The position numbers were made by a program, and so were the translations under genes. From assembly GCF_029603165.1 (NCBI RefSeq), contig NZ_JAQSVC010000005.1:1-64000 (forward strand): DNA of 64,000 bases, read 5' to 3'. The notes under the pieces are model-generated. The model did not search any database and had not been told where the DNA came from. It saw only the letters and a list, made by a program, of their open reading frames with translations. Source of the DNA: Galbibacter pacificus. GTDB lineage: Bacteria > Bacteroidota > Bacteroidia > Flavobacteriales > Flavobacteriaceae. Positions 26,288 through 34,330 of this stretch are shown one piece after another. Each line of letters begins with the position of its first letter. Positions within the stretch are counted from its first letter, which is position 1.

Positions 26288-26943
26288 TGCGGAAATTAAT
26301 ATATATAACCTGTCTTTTCCTTGGGACTTTTATGTTGAATGCACAAGAAGCAGATAGTGACCTGTTGGTTGTTAAAGAAAGATTGGACAGCATTATTGCA
26401 TTTACAGCCGATTTAGAGCTCAATGTTGACGTTAGTTTTATAAATATGCCAACAAAGTATGCCAAGATGCACTATAAAAAAGGGAGCCCTGTAAACTTTG
26501 AGTCCGATGATTTTGTTATGGTTCCCAAGCGAGGCCTGGACTTGTCCATGCAGGAGCTTTTTAAAAATCCGTTTATAACCGTAGATAGGGGAAAGGAAGA
26601 AGTGAACGGTACTGTTTTAAAAAAAATTAATATTATCCCAACAAACAACAAAGCCGATTTTGCAATAGCGACCTTATGGATAGACACAGATGTAAAACGC
26701 ATAGAAGTCTCTGAAATAAACACCAAAAAAAATGGAACCTATAAAATCTTTATGAATTATAATACTTCCGGGGCCATATTGCCCAATAAGGTAATTGTAA
26801 GTTTTGAGATTGAAAAAATTAAACTCCCCATTCAATATGTGGCAAAAAATGTAGAGGTTGATAGAAAGAAAATGCGGAAAGAGGCTACCAAAACAGGAAA
26901 CTTTATTTTAAACATTAGCAATTACAAAATAGATAAAAAATAA
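26287..26943 (+). CDS. LolA-like secreted protein
   Basis: A 218-residue exported protein with signal peptide MRKLIYITCLFLGTFMLNAQ. It resembles the outer-membrane lipoprotein carrier fold: the start of the mature part (VVKERLDSIIAFTADLELNVDVSFINMPTKYAKMHYKKGSPVNFES) and strands such as VKRIEVSEINTKKNGTYKIFMNY and ILPNKVIVSFEIEKIKLP. It may carry lipid or lipoprotein in the periplasm for the ABC-2 transporter it is coupled to. Fold call is by pattern only; it may be a DUF family I cannot name. Confidence 0.65.
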   Translation: MRKLIYITCLFLGTFMLNAQEADSDLLVVKERLDSIIAFTADLELNVDVSFINMPTKYAKMHYKKGSPVNFESDDFVMVPKRGLDLSMQELFKNPFITVDRGKEEVNGTVLKKINIIPTNNKADFAIATLWIDTDVKRIEVSEINTKKNGTYKIFMNYNTSGAILPNKVIVSFEIEKIKLPIQYVAKNVEVDRKKMRKEATKTGNFILNISNYKIDKK

Positions 26944-26967
26944 ACACCTGCCATAAAGCAGGTGTTT
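26942..26967 (-). terminator. Terminator of the CCC-motif/DUF2752 operon
   Basis: Perfect inverted repeat AAACACCTGC / GCAGGTGTTT with a 6-base loop. On the minus strand it is followed by ATTTTTTATC, so it mainly serves the leftward genes; it overlaps the end of the LolA-like gene. Confidence 0.75.
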
Positions 26968-26994
26968 AAAAAGAGTTATTTAAAAATACTATTA

Positions 26995-27327
26995 CTATTC
27001 AATCCCATACTGTTCCAACATTTCTTGTTGATATTCCAAATAGCCATCAATGCCTCCATACATGGCAATTTGTACAATAGCAATAATTAATGCTATAATG
27101 GATAGAACTAGCCCGACAATTGCAACAGTTTTAGCTGTTTTTAATTGCTTGTAATTCGAATAATTTTCAGGGTTTAATTGATAGGTCTTTTCATCTTTTT
27201 TAACCAAATAAAAAGCGATTCCGGAAAATAATAACCCTCCTATCCCGCTCGAACAGCAACATGCTATAAAAGAAATAATGCCTAAAACCAAAGAAACTGT
27301 AACGTTTGGTAACTTTTGTTGTTCCAT
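26995..27327 (-). CDS. CCC-motif membrane protein
   Basis: A 110-residue membrane protein with two helices: VSLVLGIISFIACCCSSGIGGLLFSGIAFYLV, containing the cysteine triplet that names the family, and TVAIVGLVLSIIALIIAIVQIAMYG. Common in flavobacteria next to DUF2752 genes, as here; they lie 2 bases apart. Function unknown; the context with DUF2752 suggests a small envelope complex. Confidence 0.85.
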   Translation of the reverse strand: MEQQKLPNVTVSLVLGIISFIACCCSSGIGGLLFSGIAFYLVKKDEKTYQLNPENYSNYKQLKTAKTVAIVGLVLSIIALIIAIVQIAMYGGIDGYLEYQQEMLEQYGIE

Positions 27328-27329
27328 AA

Positions 27330-27635
27330 TTAATATTGATTAGTTAATTTTAAAATATAATTGCCGACAATTATGGCAAAGTTTAAAACCAATAAAAAAA
27401 CTAAAATTTTATTGGCATATCTTATTTTATAAAAATTATTGAAGCCCAAGTATATAAAAAGTAATATAAGCGTGTAAATAGCAGGGTACATTTTAAAGGC
27501 CGCCATAAACTCCCCTTGAAATATTAAAGCAACCGAACGCTGTATTCCACAGCCTAGGCATTCTACGCCAAATAGCTTTTTATTTAAGCAGGGAAGCATA
27601 TATTCCTCAGCTTTTATGAGCATAAATGTTGTCAT
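27330..27635 (-). CDS. DUF2752 membrane protein
   Basis: A 101-residue protein with the DUF2752 signature LPCLNKKLFGVECLGCGIQRSVALIFQGEFMAAF (cysteine pair C-x-x-C-G-x-x-R) and two following membrane helices. It precedes the CCC-motif gene in one operon. Function unknown. Confidence 0.85.
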   Translation of the reverse strand: MTTFMLIKAEEYMLPCLNKKLFGVECLGCGIQRSVALIFQGEFMAAFKMYPAIYTLILLFIYLGFNNFYKIRYANKILVFLLVLNFAIIVGNYILKLTNQY

Positions 27636-27707
27636 AAAGTGCGTAATATCTTTAAAACTATTGTAAACTTATTAAAAACTTCTTAAACCTAACCCATCTC
27701 AAAGTAT

Positions 27708-27715
27708 TATTTTTG
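27708..27715 (+). promoter_or_regulatory. Putative -7 box of the small membrane protein/Smr operon
   Basis: TATTTTTG, 33 bases before the ATG at 27748. Confidence 0.5.
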
Positions 27716-27747
27716 TCAATAAAAACAATACTAAATTTATAGAAGGC

Positions 27748-27963
27748 ATGAAGTTATTCTCTTTTTTGTGTATAATTATCGGGGCTGTAATGATTTTTAT
27801 TTTTGACGATAATTCGGAATATGACAAGTACTTAAAAATAATTGGTTTTATATTACTTATGTTCGGTCTTTACCGGTCTACAAGGCTCTGGGTAAAGGAA
27901 AACCCAAAAAAGGACAAAAATGAAGAGACCAAAAGCCTGGACGATCAATTAAAAGATTTTTAG
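27748..27963 (+). CDS. Small two-helix membrane protein, unknown
   Basis: A 71-residue protein with two short hydrophobic segments (about 2-18 and 27-44) and a charged tail (VKENPKKDKNEETKSLDDQLKDF). It ends 1 base before the Smr gene, so the two are co-transcribed. No family recognised. Confidence 0.72.
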   Translation: MKLFSFLCIIIGAVMIFIFDDNSEYDKYLKIIGFILLMFGLYRSTRLWVKENPKKDKNEETKSLDDQLKDF

Positions 27964-27964
27964 C

Positions 27965-28507
27965 ATGAAACTCCAAAAAGGCGATTTGGTCGAAACCATA
28001 GACGATGCCATACAGGGTAAAATTATTGGGGTCGATAATAATATGGTAACCGTAACTACCAATGAAGGTTTTAATTTGAAATTTTCAAGCAACGAATTGA
28101 TAAAAATTGGTAAGGACGACACCTTAAAAGTTACAAATGCAGATGTTTTTGAGGCGGTCAGGGAAAAACAAAAAGGGGAAAAACGTAAAAAGCGTTCCCC
28201 GAAAATGGGAAAAGTGCTTCCCCCAATGGAAGTAGACCTTCATATTGAAAAATTAACGCCTTCTACCAAGGGGATGACCAGTTTTGACATGTTGAACTTA
28301 CAGCTTGACACCGCAAAAGGACAATTGGAATTTGCATTGAAAAACAGGATACAAAAAATTGTGTTCATCCACGGCGTTGGGCAAGGGATACTCAAAACCG
28401 AACTGGAATATCTTTTTGGCCGGTACGACAATGTTACTTATTACGACGCAGATTACCGAACCTATGGTTTAGGGGCAACAGAAGTATATGTATACCAAAA
28501 TTCATAA
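27965..28507 (+). CDS. Smr-domain protein (MutS2 C-terminal-like, DUF2027 type)
   Basis: A 180-residue protein. An N-terminal beta domain (1-60, LQKGDLVETIDDAIQGKIIGVDNNMVTV) is joined by a lysine-rich linker to a C-terminal Smr domain (about 95-180): VDLHIEKLTP with the conserved D-x-H motif, IVFIHGVGQGILKTEL and the final strand TEVYVYQN. Smr domains are endonuclease-like and bind nucleic acid. No MutS or MutS2 core is attached. It is translated directly after the small membrane protein. Confidence 0.85.
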   Translation: MKLQKGDLVETIDDAIQGKIIGVDNNMVTVTTNEGFNLKFSSNELIKIGKDDTLKVTNADVFEAVREKQKGEKRKKRSPKMGKVLPPMEVDLHIEKLTPSTKGMTSFDMLNLQLDTAKGQLEFALKNRIQKIVFIHGVGQGILKTELEYLFGRYDNVTYYDADYRTYGLGATEVYVYQNS

Positions 28508-28519
28508 TTAAATTAATAA

Positions 28520-29440
28520 CTACAGTTTTTCTGTTTGTGATATCGGGGTTTCAATCGTACCAAAATAATATTCGTCTACATCGTACTTAATTTCCTCGTC
28601 ACCTTCGTTTACCAACTGGAAACCATTGATTATTTTAATAACACTGGTATAGATGCGTTGATATTTATTTGCTTTCCTGCCAAAATGATTGGTTGTTTCT
28701 ACGGCAGCTACAGTTGTTAAATAATTAGGGATGGTTTCCCCATCAATATCAGTGGTATCGTTGGCAGGATTTCCATCGCCATTAAGGTCTTCATCAATGG
28801 TGGGAATATTATCGTTATCATCGTCTGCATCAAGATAGTTCGGGGTGTCGTCACCATCTGTGTCAATTAAAATTAGTTGCTTTTGGTCGTCAAAATCAAT
28901 TTCTTCACTAGTTAAAATATTATCATCATCATCATCATTATCAATATAATCTGGAAAACCATCGCCGTCCGTATCTCTGGATTCTTCTTGGTTTACGGTG
29001 CCATCGTCATTATAAACAACTCCCTCCTGGCTTGTGGGCACGCCATCTTGGTCGTCGTCTTCAACAGTGGTTATTATTTGTATGGTTCCGCTGGGAGCAT
29101 ACCATTCCTCGGTAGCCAAAGGCGTAGTTGGTGGCACGTCCTGACAGAAATAAGAATTGCTGACTTCGTCATCAAAAATTCTATATACTACCTTATTGGC
29201 CTCATTATTTATGGTGAAATTTAGGGTGTCTACCGTTGTAAAAACAGGGGGGGTACTACTACTGGGGCTAATTTTCATTATAAGGGCTTCCTCTTTGTTG
29301 TCGGAAATCTTAAATAAGGTAATATCGCCGCACGCCGGTTGTATGTCGGTATTGTCGAAGGTAAGCGGGTCTATAACAATATCTCCGTCATCACAAGAGG
29401 CGCATAGAATTAATACTGCAAAGAAGAAAATCTTTCTCAT
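28520..29440 (-). CDS. Lipoprotein with calcium-binding thrombospondin-3-like repeats
   Basis: A 306-residue exported protein. [16 protein letters not shown] is a lipoprotein signal with cysteine at 16. The middle (about 120-250) contains several Asp-rich repeats of the [18 protein letters not shown] type and a final [24 protein letters not shown], the thrombospondin type 3 / dockerin-like calcium motif used in cell-surface proteins. An ATG 24 bases upstream is less likely than the one in front of the signal. No type IX sorting domain is seen at the C-terminus. Function unknown, probably surface adhesion or structure. Confidence 0.83.
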   Translation of the reverse strand: MRKIFFFAVLILCASCDDGDIVIDPLTFDNTDIQPACGDITLFKISDNKEEALIMKISPSSSTPPVFTTVDTLNFTINNEANKVVYRIFDDEVSNSYFCQDVPPTTPLATEEWYAPSGTIQIITTVEDDDQDGVPTSQEGVVYNDDGTVNQEESRDTDGDGFPDYIDNDDDDDNILTSEEIDFDDQKQLILIDTDGDDTPNYLDADDDNDNIPTIDEDLNGDGNPANDTTDIDGETIPNYLTTVAAVETTNHFGRKANKYQRIYTSVIKIINGFQLVNEGDEEIKYDVDEYYFGTIETPISQTEKL

Positions 29441-29519
29441 TTCAAAAAAATTAATGATAGGCAAATGTAAAACATACTAAGTTATAACGAAATTTATTGC
29501 GAATAATTTTAAATAAAAG

Positions 29520-29527
29520 TACTTTTG
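29520..29527 (+). promoter_or_regulatory. Promoter ending 5 bases before the cysteine desulfurase ATG
   Basis: TACTTTTG (TAnnTTTG) with TTG at 29497-29499, 20 bases upstream. The start codon follows after only five bases, so the mRNA is probably leaderless. Confidence 0.55.
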
Positions 29528-29532
29528 TGCCC

Positions 29533-30681
29533 ATGCAAAAAGTTTATTTAGACAGTGCTGCTACTACGCAGGTAAGAGAAGAAGTGATAGCCAAAATGCA
29601 GGAAGCTTTGGCAAATTGTTACGGGAACCCCTCATCTACCCACAGTTTTGGACGATCGGCCAAAACGCAAATCGAGAAGGCCCGGAAGACTATTGCCAAG
29701 CAGCTTAATGCCAGTCCGTCTGAGATTATTTTCACCTCTGGTGGAACAGAAGCCGATAACATGATACTGAGGTGCGCTGTTAGGGATTTGGGCGTGAAGC
29801 ACCTTATAACTTCAAAGATAGAGCATCATGCCGTGCTGCATACCGTTGAGCAATTGGAACAAGAGTATGGGGTGAAGGTTTCGTATGTTGATTTGAACAA
29901 TTGCGGAACGCCAAGTTTGGAAAGCCTGGAAGAACTCCTTAAAAACAGCGAGGCTAAAACATTGGTGAGCCTGATGCACGTAAACAATGAAATCGGTAAT
30001 ATGATTGATATCGATGCGTTTGCCGATGTTTGTAAAGAATATAATGCATTGTTTCATTCAGATACGGTCCAGTCTATTGGCCATTGGGAATGGGACCTTC
30101 AAAAAACAAAGGTCGATTTTCTTACCGCGGCCGCGCATAAATTTCACGGTCCAAAAGGTATTGGTTTTGCATACATAAGAAAAAACATCCCTTTAAAACA
30201 ATTAATACACGGAGGAGAGCAGGAAAGGGGCTTTAGGGCCGGTACCGAGCCTTTCCATAACATTGTTGGCCTTGAAGAAGCATTTGTCTTGGCTTATGAA
30301 AATCTTGATGAAGAACGTGCATATGTAACAGGCTTGAAAAACTATTTTATGGAGTCGTTAGAAAGTGCCCTGCCCGGAGTGAAATTTAACGGGAATTGCG
30401 CTTCCAACGATAAAAGCACCTATACCCTTGTAAATGTTTGTTTGCCTTTTTCTGCTGAAAAAGGAGCGCTGCTATTGTTTCAATTGGATATTAAGGGTAT
30501 TGCCTGCTCTAAAGGAAGTGCCTGCCAAAGCGGAAGCAGTACCGGTTCTCACGTACTCACCGAAATTTTAAGTGAAGAAGACCTACAGAAGCCTTCGGTT
30601 CGCTTTTCATTTTCAAAATACAATACAAAAGAAGAATTGGATTATGTAGTAAACTGCTTAAAGGAGTTTGCCAACAGTTAA
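29533..30681 (+). CDS. Cysteine desulfurase (NifS/IscS family)
   Basis: A 382-residue PLP enzyme that takes sulfur from cysteine for Fe-S cluster or thio-cofactor synthesis. Motifs: VYLDSAATTQV at the start, NPSSTHSFGRSAK, the PLP-binding EIIFTSGGTEADN, the lysine in TAAAHKFHGPKGIGFAYI, and the catalytic cysteine loop IACSKGSACQSGSSTGSHVL. Length matches the IscS/NifS class (about 390). The ATG at 29533 is preferred because the upstream in-frame TTG lies within the promoter. No isc or suf partner gene is adjacent. Confidence 0.92.
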   Translation: MQKVYLDSAATTQVREEVIAKMQEALANCYGNPSSTHSFGRSAKTQIEKARKTIAKQLNASPSEIIFTSGGTEADNMILRCAVRDLGVKHLITSKIEHHAVLHTVEQLEQEYGVKVSYVDLNNCGTPSLESLEELLKNSEAKTLVSLMHVNNEIGNMIDIDAFADVCKEYNALFHSDTVQSIGHWEWDLQKTKVDFLTAAAHKFHGPKGIGFAYIRKNIPLKQLIHGGEQERGFRAGTEPFHNIVGLEEAFVLAYENLDEERAYVTGLKNYFMESLESALPGVKFNGNCASNDKSTYTLVNVCLPFSAEKGALLLFQLDIKGIACSKGSACQSGSSTGSHVLTEILSEEDLQKPSVRFSFSKYNTKEELDYVVNCLKEFANS

Positions 30682-30702
30682 TTTACCGAACCATAAAAAG
30701 AT

Positions 30703-30814
30703 GCTCGCTTTTGTGTGGCATTCCATTTAAAATAGGACTGCTGCACGGACTTTTAATGCAAACCAATGAATAAAAGTAAAAACTAACTTTATTGTTAAAA
30801 TATTAAAAGCGAGC
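30703..30814. repeat. Long-range inverted repeat after the desulfurase gene
   Basis: GCTCGCTTTT (30703-30712) and AAAAGCGAGC (30805-30814) are perfect complements enclosing 92 bases with no gene. It may fold in RNA, but neither a terminator T-run nor a known RNA family is evident. Confidence 0.4.
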
Positions 30815-30884
30815 CTATATTTTTATATCTTTAAAACCTAAAACAAAAAAAATGGCTTGAAAGCCTTTATTTTATAGCAGTATG

Positions 30885-30898
30885 CTAAAACGTTTTAG
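30885..30898. promoter_or_regulatory. LacI-type operator-like palindrome
   Basis: CTAAAACGTTTTAG is a perfect 14-base palindrome with the central CG typical of LacI/GalR operators. It lies 46 bases before the second Gfo/Idh/MocA gene. The core TAAAACGTTTTA recurs at 45043 before the sulfatase gene. Confidence 0.6.
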
Positions 30899-30943
30899 GA
30901 TTGTAAATAATAACGTAATTAACTTAAACCTAGTTTTAAAATT

Positions 30944-32407
30944 ATGAGCGAGAAAAAGAACACCTCTAAAATAGCATCTCGGAGAAACTTCATTAAAACT
31001 GGGGCCATGGCCTCATCATTCATGATTGTTCCCCGGCATGTTTTAGGTGGCGTAGGCTTTATTGCGCCTAGCGATCAATTAAACCTAGCAGCAATTGGTG
31101 CAGGAGGAAAAGGGCACAGCGACATCGTGAATGCTTCTGTAAACGGTCGCGAACGTGTAGTAGCTTTATGCGATGTTGACTTTTCGGGGTCGGCTGCCAA
31201 AACCGTTAAAAAGTTTCCGAAAGCAAAATTGTATGCAGACTTTAGGGAGATGCTCGATAAAGAAAAAGATATCGATGCACTGACCATTTCTACGCCAGAC
31301 CACGTACATGGGCCAGCAGCAAAATATGCAATGGAAAGGAATAAGCACGTATATGTGCAAAAACCCATGACGCACAATATTAGGGAAGCCCGTATGCTTA
31401 CGCAAATGGCAAGAGATCAAAAAGTAGTAACCCAAATGGGGAACCAAGGTGGGTCAAACCCATTATTGGGCATGGTTCAAAAATGGGTAGATTCTGGCAA
31501 ACTAGGGAACATTACCAAGGTAGAAGTATGGACCAACCGTCCCGTTTGGCCTCAAGGTGGTGCCATGCCAAAACCAGATCCAAGCAAAAAACCCGAAGCG
31601 CTTCATTGGGATCTTTGGTTAGGACCATCAAAAGAAACTCCATATATTCCAAACATACACCCGTTCAACTGGAGAGGTTGGTGGGAATATGGCACAGGGG
31701 CATTAGGAGATGTAGGCTGTCACCTTATCGATATTCCGTTTAGGACCCTAGGCCTTATGTACCCAACGGCTGCCGAATGCAGCGTAAGTTCTGTATATTC
31801 GCAAATGTGGACTCCGGACTACCATCCAAAGGGTTGTCCGCCGTCTTCGTTTATTACCTTGAATTTTGATGCAACCGAGAAATCAAAAGCTCCTATTGTT
31901 ATGACATGGAGCGATGGCGGTATCCGCCCGTCGCATCCAGATATTATTCCGGCCGATAGCGATATTGGAGGTTCCGGAAGTGCAAACGGGGTTCTTATCC
32001 ATGGTGAAAAGGGTATTATTTCTACAAACATAAACGATAGTTCGCCATTGATGCCAAAATTATACTTAAACGACGGTACTACGGAATTTGGACCCGAAGT
32101 AGAGGATATGCCAGAGCCAGAATACGGTCACCAACGCAAATGGGTAGATGCATGTAAGGCTGGTTTTGGAAGCAAAGAGCATAAAGGCTTGACATCTTCG
32201 TTTGATTATGCCGGACCAATGACAGAAACCGTACTTATGGGGAACTTGGCCATACGTAGTTATATGCTGAAAAGAAAAAGTGGCAGGAACGAGGAGTTTT
32301 ACGGTAGAAAAAAACTATTGTGGGACGGAGAAAACATGAAGATTACCAACCTTGAAGATGCCAACCAATTTGTTACAAGGGAATACCGCAAAGGTTGGGA
32401 AATGTAA
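30944..32407 (+). CDS. Secreted Gfo/Idh/MocA family oxidoreductase
   Basis: A 487-residue member of a larger Gfo/Idh/MocA subgroup. The N-terminus SRRNFIKTGAMASSFMIVP carries a Tat-like signal. The Rossmann segment is LAAIGAGGKGHSDIV (about 48-62), and the KP motif of the family is in VYVQKPMTHN (Lys140-Pro141). GALGDVGCHLIDIPF contains the likely catalytic histidine. Many such proteins in Bacteroidota belong to carbohydrate-use loci. A LacI-type palindrome and AT-rich leader precede it and a strong terminator follows. Substrate unknown; it is only distantly like the protein at 12066. Confidence 0.88.
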   Translation: MSEKKNTSKIASRRNFIKTGAMASSFMIVPRHVLGGVGFIAPSDQLNLAAIGAGGKGHSDIVNASVNGRERVVALCDVDFSGSAAKTVKKFPKAKLYADFREMLDKEKDIDALTISTPDHVHGPAAKYAMERNKHVYVQKPMTHNIREARMLTQMARDQKVVTQMGNQGGSNPLLGMVQKWVDSGKLGNITKVEVWTNRPVWPQGGAMPKPDPSKKPEALHWDLWLGPSKETPYIPNIHPFNWRGWWEYGTGALGDVGCHLIDIPFRTLGLMYPTAAECSVSSVYSQMWTPDYHPKGCPPSSFITLNFDATEKSKAPIVMTWSDGGIRPSHPDIIPADSDIGGSGSANGVLIHGEKGIISTNINDSSPLMPKLYLNDGTTEFGPEVEDMPEPEYGHQRKWVDACKAGFGSKEHKGLTSSFDYAGPMTETVLMGNLAIRSYMLKRKSGRNEEFYGRKKLLWDGENMKITNLEDANQFVTREYRKGWEM

Positions 32408-32461
32408 TAATTAGTTAGATTGGCCTTTGTATAAAGGCAAAAATTGTTTCATATTGTTGAT

Positions 32462-32497
32462 AAAAGCGGGCTCGTGAAAACGAGTCCGCTTTTTTTA
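32462..32497 (+). terminator. Terminator of the Gfo/Idh/MocA gene
   Basis: A stem of AAAAGCGGGCTCGT and ACGAGTCCGCTTTT with a GAAA loop and one G-T pair, followed by a T run. Confidence 0.85.
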
Positions 32498-32616
32498 TTA
32501 TTGGCTGTTAATTGTTAATAGATAACTATAAATATCAGATTTCAATCAACAGCATTCTTATAAATTCTTTGAAATGCTTCAAATTTAGATTATAGGCGTC
32601 CGTTTTATAATTTTGG

Positions 32617-33114
32617 TCATTCTTGTATTTCTTTCTGATAACCGACAACGTCCAGCACTTTGCCAAACTTAACGCCCACATTTTTAAAATGGGCACATTT
32701 AAAATAGCCCATCCTTTCAAACAAGGCTATGCTTCCGGTATTGTCTCCGGTAATTATGCCCAATAAATTTTTAATGCCTTTGCCTTTTGCTTTTTCTTCC
32801 AAGAAAGACAAGGTGTTTTTCCCGATGCCCTTTCCGCCAAAACCATCTTTTAAATATATGGTAACTTCTGCGGTGCCGTTGTATGCCTGTCGCTTTTTAA
32901 AATGTGTGGTAAAGCAATAACCGGCAAGTTCATCATCAGCATAAATTAAAAAAGAATCATACAAAGAATGATTAAAATACAAAAGTTCCTTAAGTTCTTG
33001 TATGGTTATGGGATCGGTATGGAAAGTTGCGGTAGAATTTGCAATGTACCAATCGTATATTTCCTTTACCAGTTCAAGGTCTTTTTCTTCAATGTTTTTA
33101 TAATAGAGTTTCAT
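32617..33114 (-). CDS. GNAT N-acetyltransferase (phosphinothricin acetyltransferase-like)
   Basis: A 165-residue acetyltransferase. The acetyl-CoA pyrophosphate-binding motif is LKDGFGGKGIGKNTLSFLEEKAKGKG, and the later IITGDNTGSIALFERMGYFKCAHFKNVGVKFGKVLDVVGYQK matches the Pat/Bar subgroup that acetylates small amines or methionine-sulfone analogues. Start ATG 33114 is used; the nominal upstream codon is a TTG. It lies 5 bases behind the SUOX-like gene on the same strand. Confidence 0.87.
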   Translation of the reverse strand: MKLYYKNIEEKDLELVKEIYDWYIANSTATFHTDPITIQELKELLYFNHSLYDSFLIYADDELAGYCFTTHFKKRQAYNGTAEVTIYLKDGFGGKGIGKNTLSFLEEKAKGKGIKNLLGIITGDNTGSIALFERMGYFKCAHFKNVGVKFGKVLDVVGYQKEIQE

Positions 33115-33119
33115 AAAAA

Positions 33120-33647
33120 TCAATCTACGCGTTTTACGGTAATTTTGCTCAAGCTTTTTATATGTCGCCGTCCAGTTTGTATATCGTTGGTATTAACTAC
33201 AAGTAAACGGTCTTCCATTTTGGTTATGCCGGTTCCGCTTTTATGGGTAATCAAAAAAACATGCGACCCCGTGGGCGAGTTAAACAGTTCGTTCCATGAA
33301 TATACTACCTTATATCCATCTGAAGCTTCAAAAATCAAATAATATTCACTTAAAATTTTTGGGCTATCTGCTTTAATAACTACCTCTTTTAAAAGATCAA
33401 TTAACAAGATCCCTTTTAATTGTGTTAGTTCCTTTCTATAATCGCCCTTATGGCTGGTAATAACCAGGTCTGGGAGCGTTTGGCTATTATATTTTTCAAG
33501 GTCGGCAATCTGTATGTCAAGATTGTTTTCCACTAGGCCCACAATCTCTATGTGGTCTGTAGGGGTTATTTTTTCTTGTGCATGTACCGTTTGCAGGGAA
33601 AGTATCAGAAAAGGCAATGCGCATAAAAAGCTAAAATATTTTTGCAT
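33120..33647 (-). CDS. Periplasmic SUOX-like (molybdopterin-binding fold) domain protein
   Basis: A 175-residue exported protein with signal peptide (MQKYFSFLCALPFLILSLQTVHAQ). The mature part resembles the molybdopterin-binding domain of sulfite oxidase: LVENNLDIQIADLEKYNSQTLPDLVITSHKGDYRKELTQLKGILLIDLL and DGYKVVYSWNELFN. There is no cysteine at the position of the molybdenum ligand and no cysteine at all in the mature region, and the domain is short, so it probably does not carry an active cofactor. It lies just upstream of the GNAT gene. Function unknown. Confidence 0.72.
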   Translation of the reverse strand: MQKYFSFLCALPFLILSLQTVHAQEKITPTDHIEIVGLVENNLDIQIADLEKYNSQTLPDLVITSHKGDYRKELTQLKGILLIDLLKEVVIKADSPKILSEYYLIFEASDGYKVVYSWNELFNSPTGSHVFLITHKSGTGITKMEDRLLVVNTNDIQTGRRHIKSLSKITVKRVD

Positions 33648-33671
33648 ATGGTTGGTGTTGTTTTAATAGGT

Positions 33672-34241
33672 TTATTTTAAATAATCTGTAAGTTTTTTCA
33701 TGGCTTTTCCGCGGTGGCTTATATTGTTTTTTTCTTTTGAAGTTAATTCGGCAAACGTTTTAGAGTAGCCGTCCGGCTGAAAAATGGGATCGTAACCAAA
33801 GCCTTTGTCTCCGCGTTTGTCATTGGTTATAATACCATCAACAATACCTTCAAACAAGTTTTTTCCTTCATGGGTATATAAAGCGATAATGGTTTTAAAG
33901 CGTGCCGACCTGTTCTCATGTGGTTTTAACTCTTCTAAAACTTTGTCCATATTGGCGTTGGTATCTTTTTGTGGCCCCGCATACCTTGCCGAATATACGC
34001 CTGGGGCATTTTCAAGTGCCTCGACTTCAAGGCCGGTGTCGTCTGCAAAACAGTTTACATTGTACGTATTGTATACATAAGCGGCCTTGATCATGGCGTT
34101 TTCTTCTATTGTTTTTCCGTATTCCTCAATAGCTTCGGTACACCCAATATCTTCAAGGCTTAAAAGCTCAATATGGTTTGGTATTATTTTTTTGACTTCT
34201 GCTAACTTATTGAGGTTGTGTGTGGCAAATACTAATTTCAT
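33672..34241 (-). CDS. rdgB: Non-canonical purine NTP pyrophosphatase (RdgB/HAM1)
   Basis: A 189-residue enzyme that hydrolyses dITP, XTP and related bases, keeping them out of DNA and RNA. Motifs: MKLVFATHNLNKLAEV at the start, DTGLEVEALENAPGVYSARYAG, GDKGFGYDPIFQPDGYSKTFAEL and the ending NNISHRGKAMKKL. The ATG in front of KLVFATHN is the family start; a further 22 in-frame residues upstream are unlikely. It is divergent from the outer-membrane-protein gene, and both start within about 90 bases. Confidence 0.93.
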   Translation of the reverse strand: MKLVFATHNLNKLAEVKKIIPNHIELLSLEDIGCTEAIEEYGKTIEENAMIKAAYVYNTYNVNCFADDTGLEVEALENAPGVYSARYAGPQKDTNANMDKVLEELKPHENRSARFKTIIALYTHEGKNLFEGIVDGIITNDKRGDKGFGYDPIFQPDGYSKTFAELTSKEKNNISHRGKAMKKLTDYLK

Positions 34242-34330
34242 TACTCGGCTTGTAAGAATTTTTGTTAATTTCTTGTTTTTTGGTCGTATCTTTATTAAAC
34301 ATTCCATTCCTATTAAGCAAAAACAGGACC

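Noticed and set aside
32535-32720. 61-residue minus-strand open frame downstream of the GNAT gene
   Set aside because: It overlaps the GNAT C-terminus in another frame and has no recognisable features.
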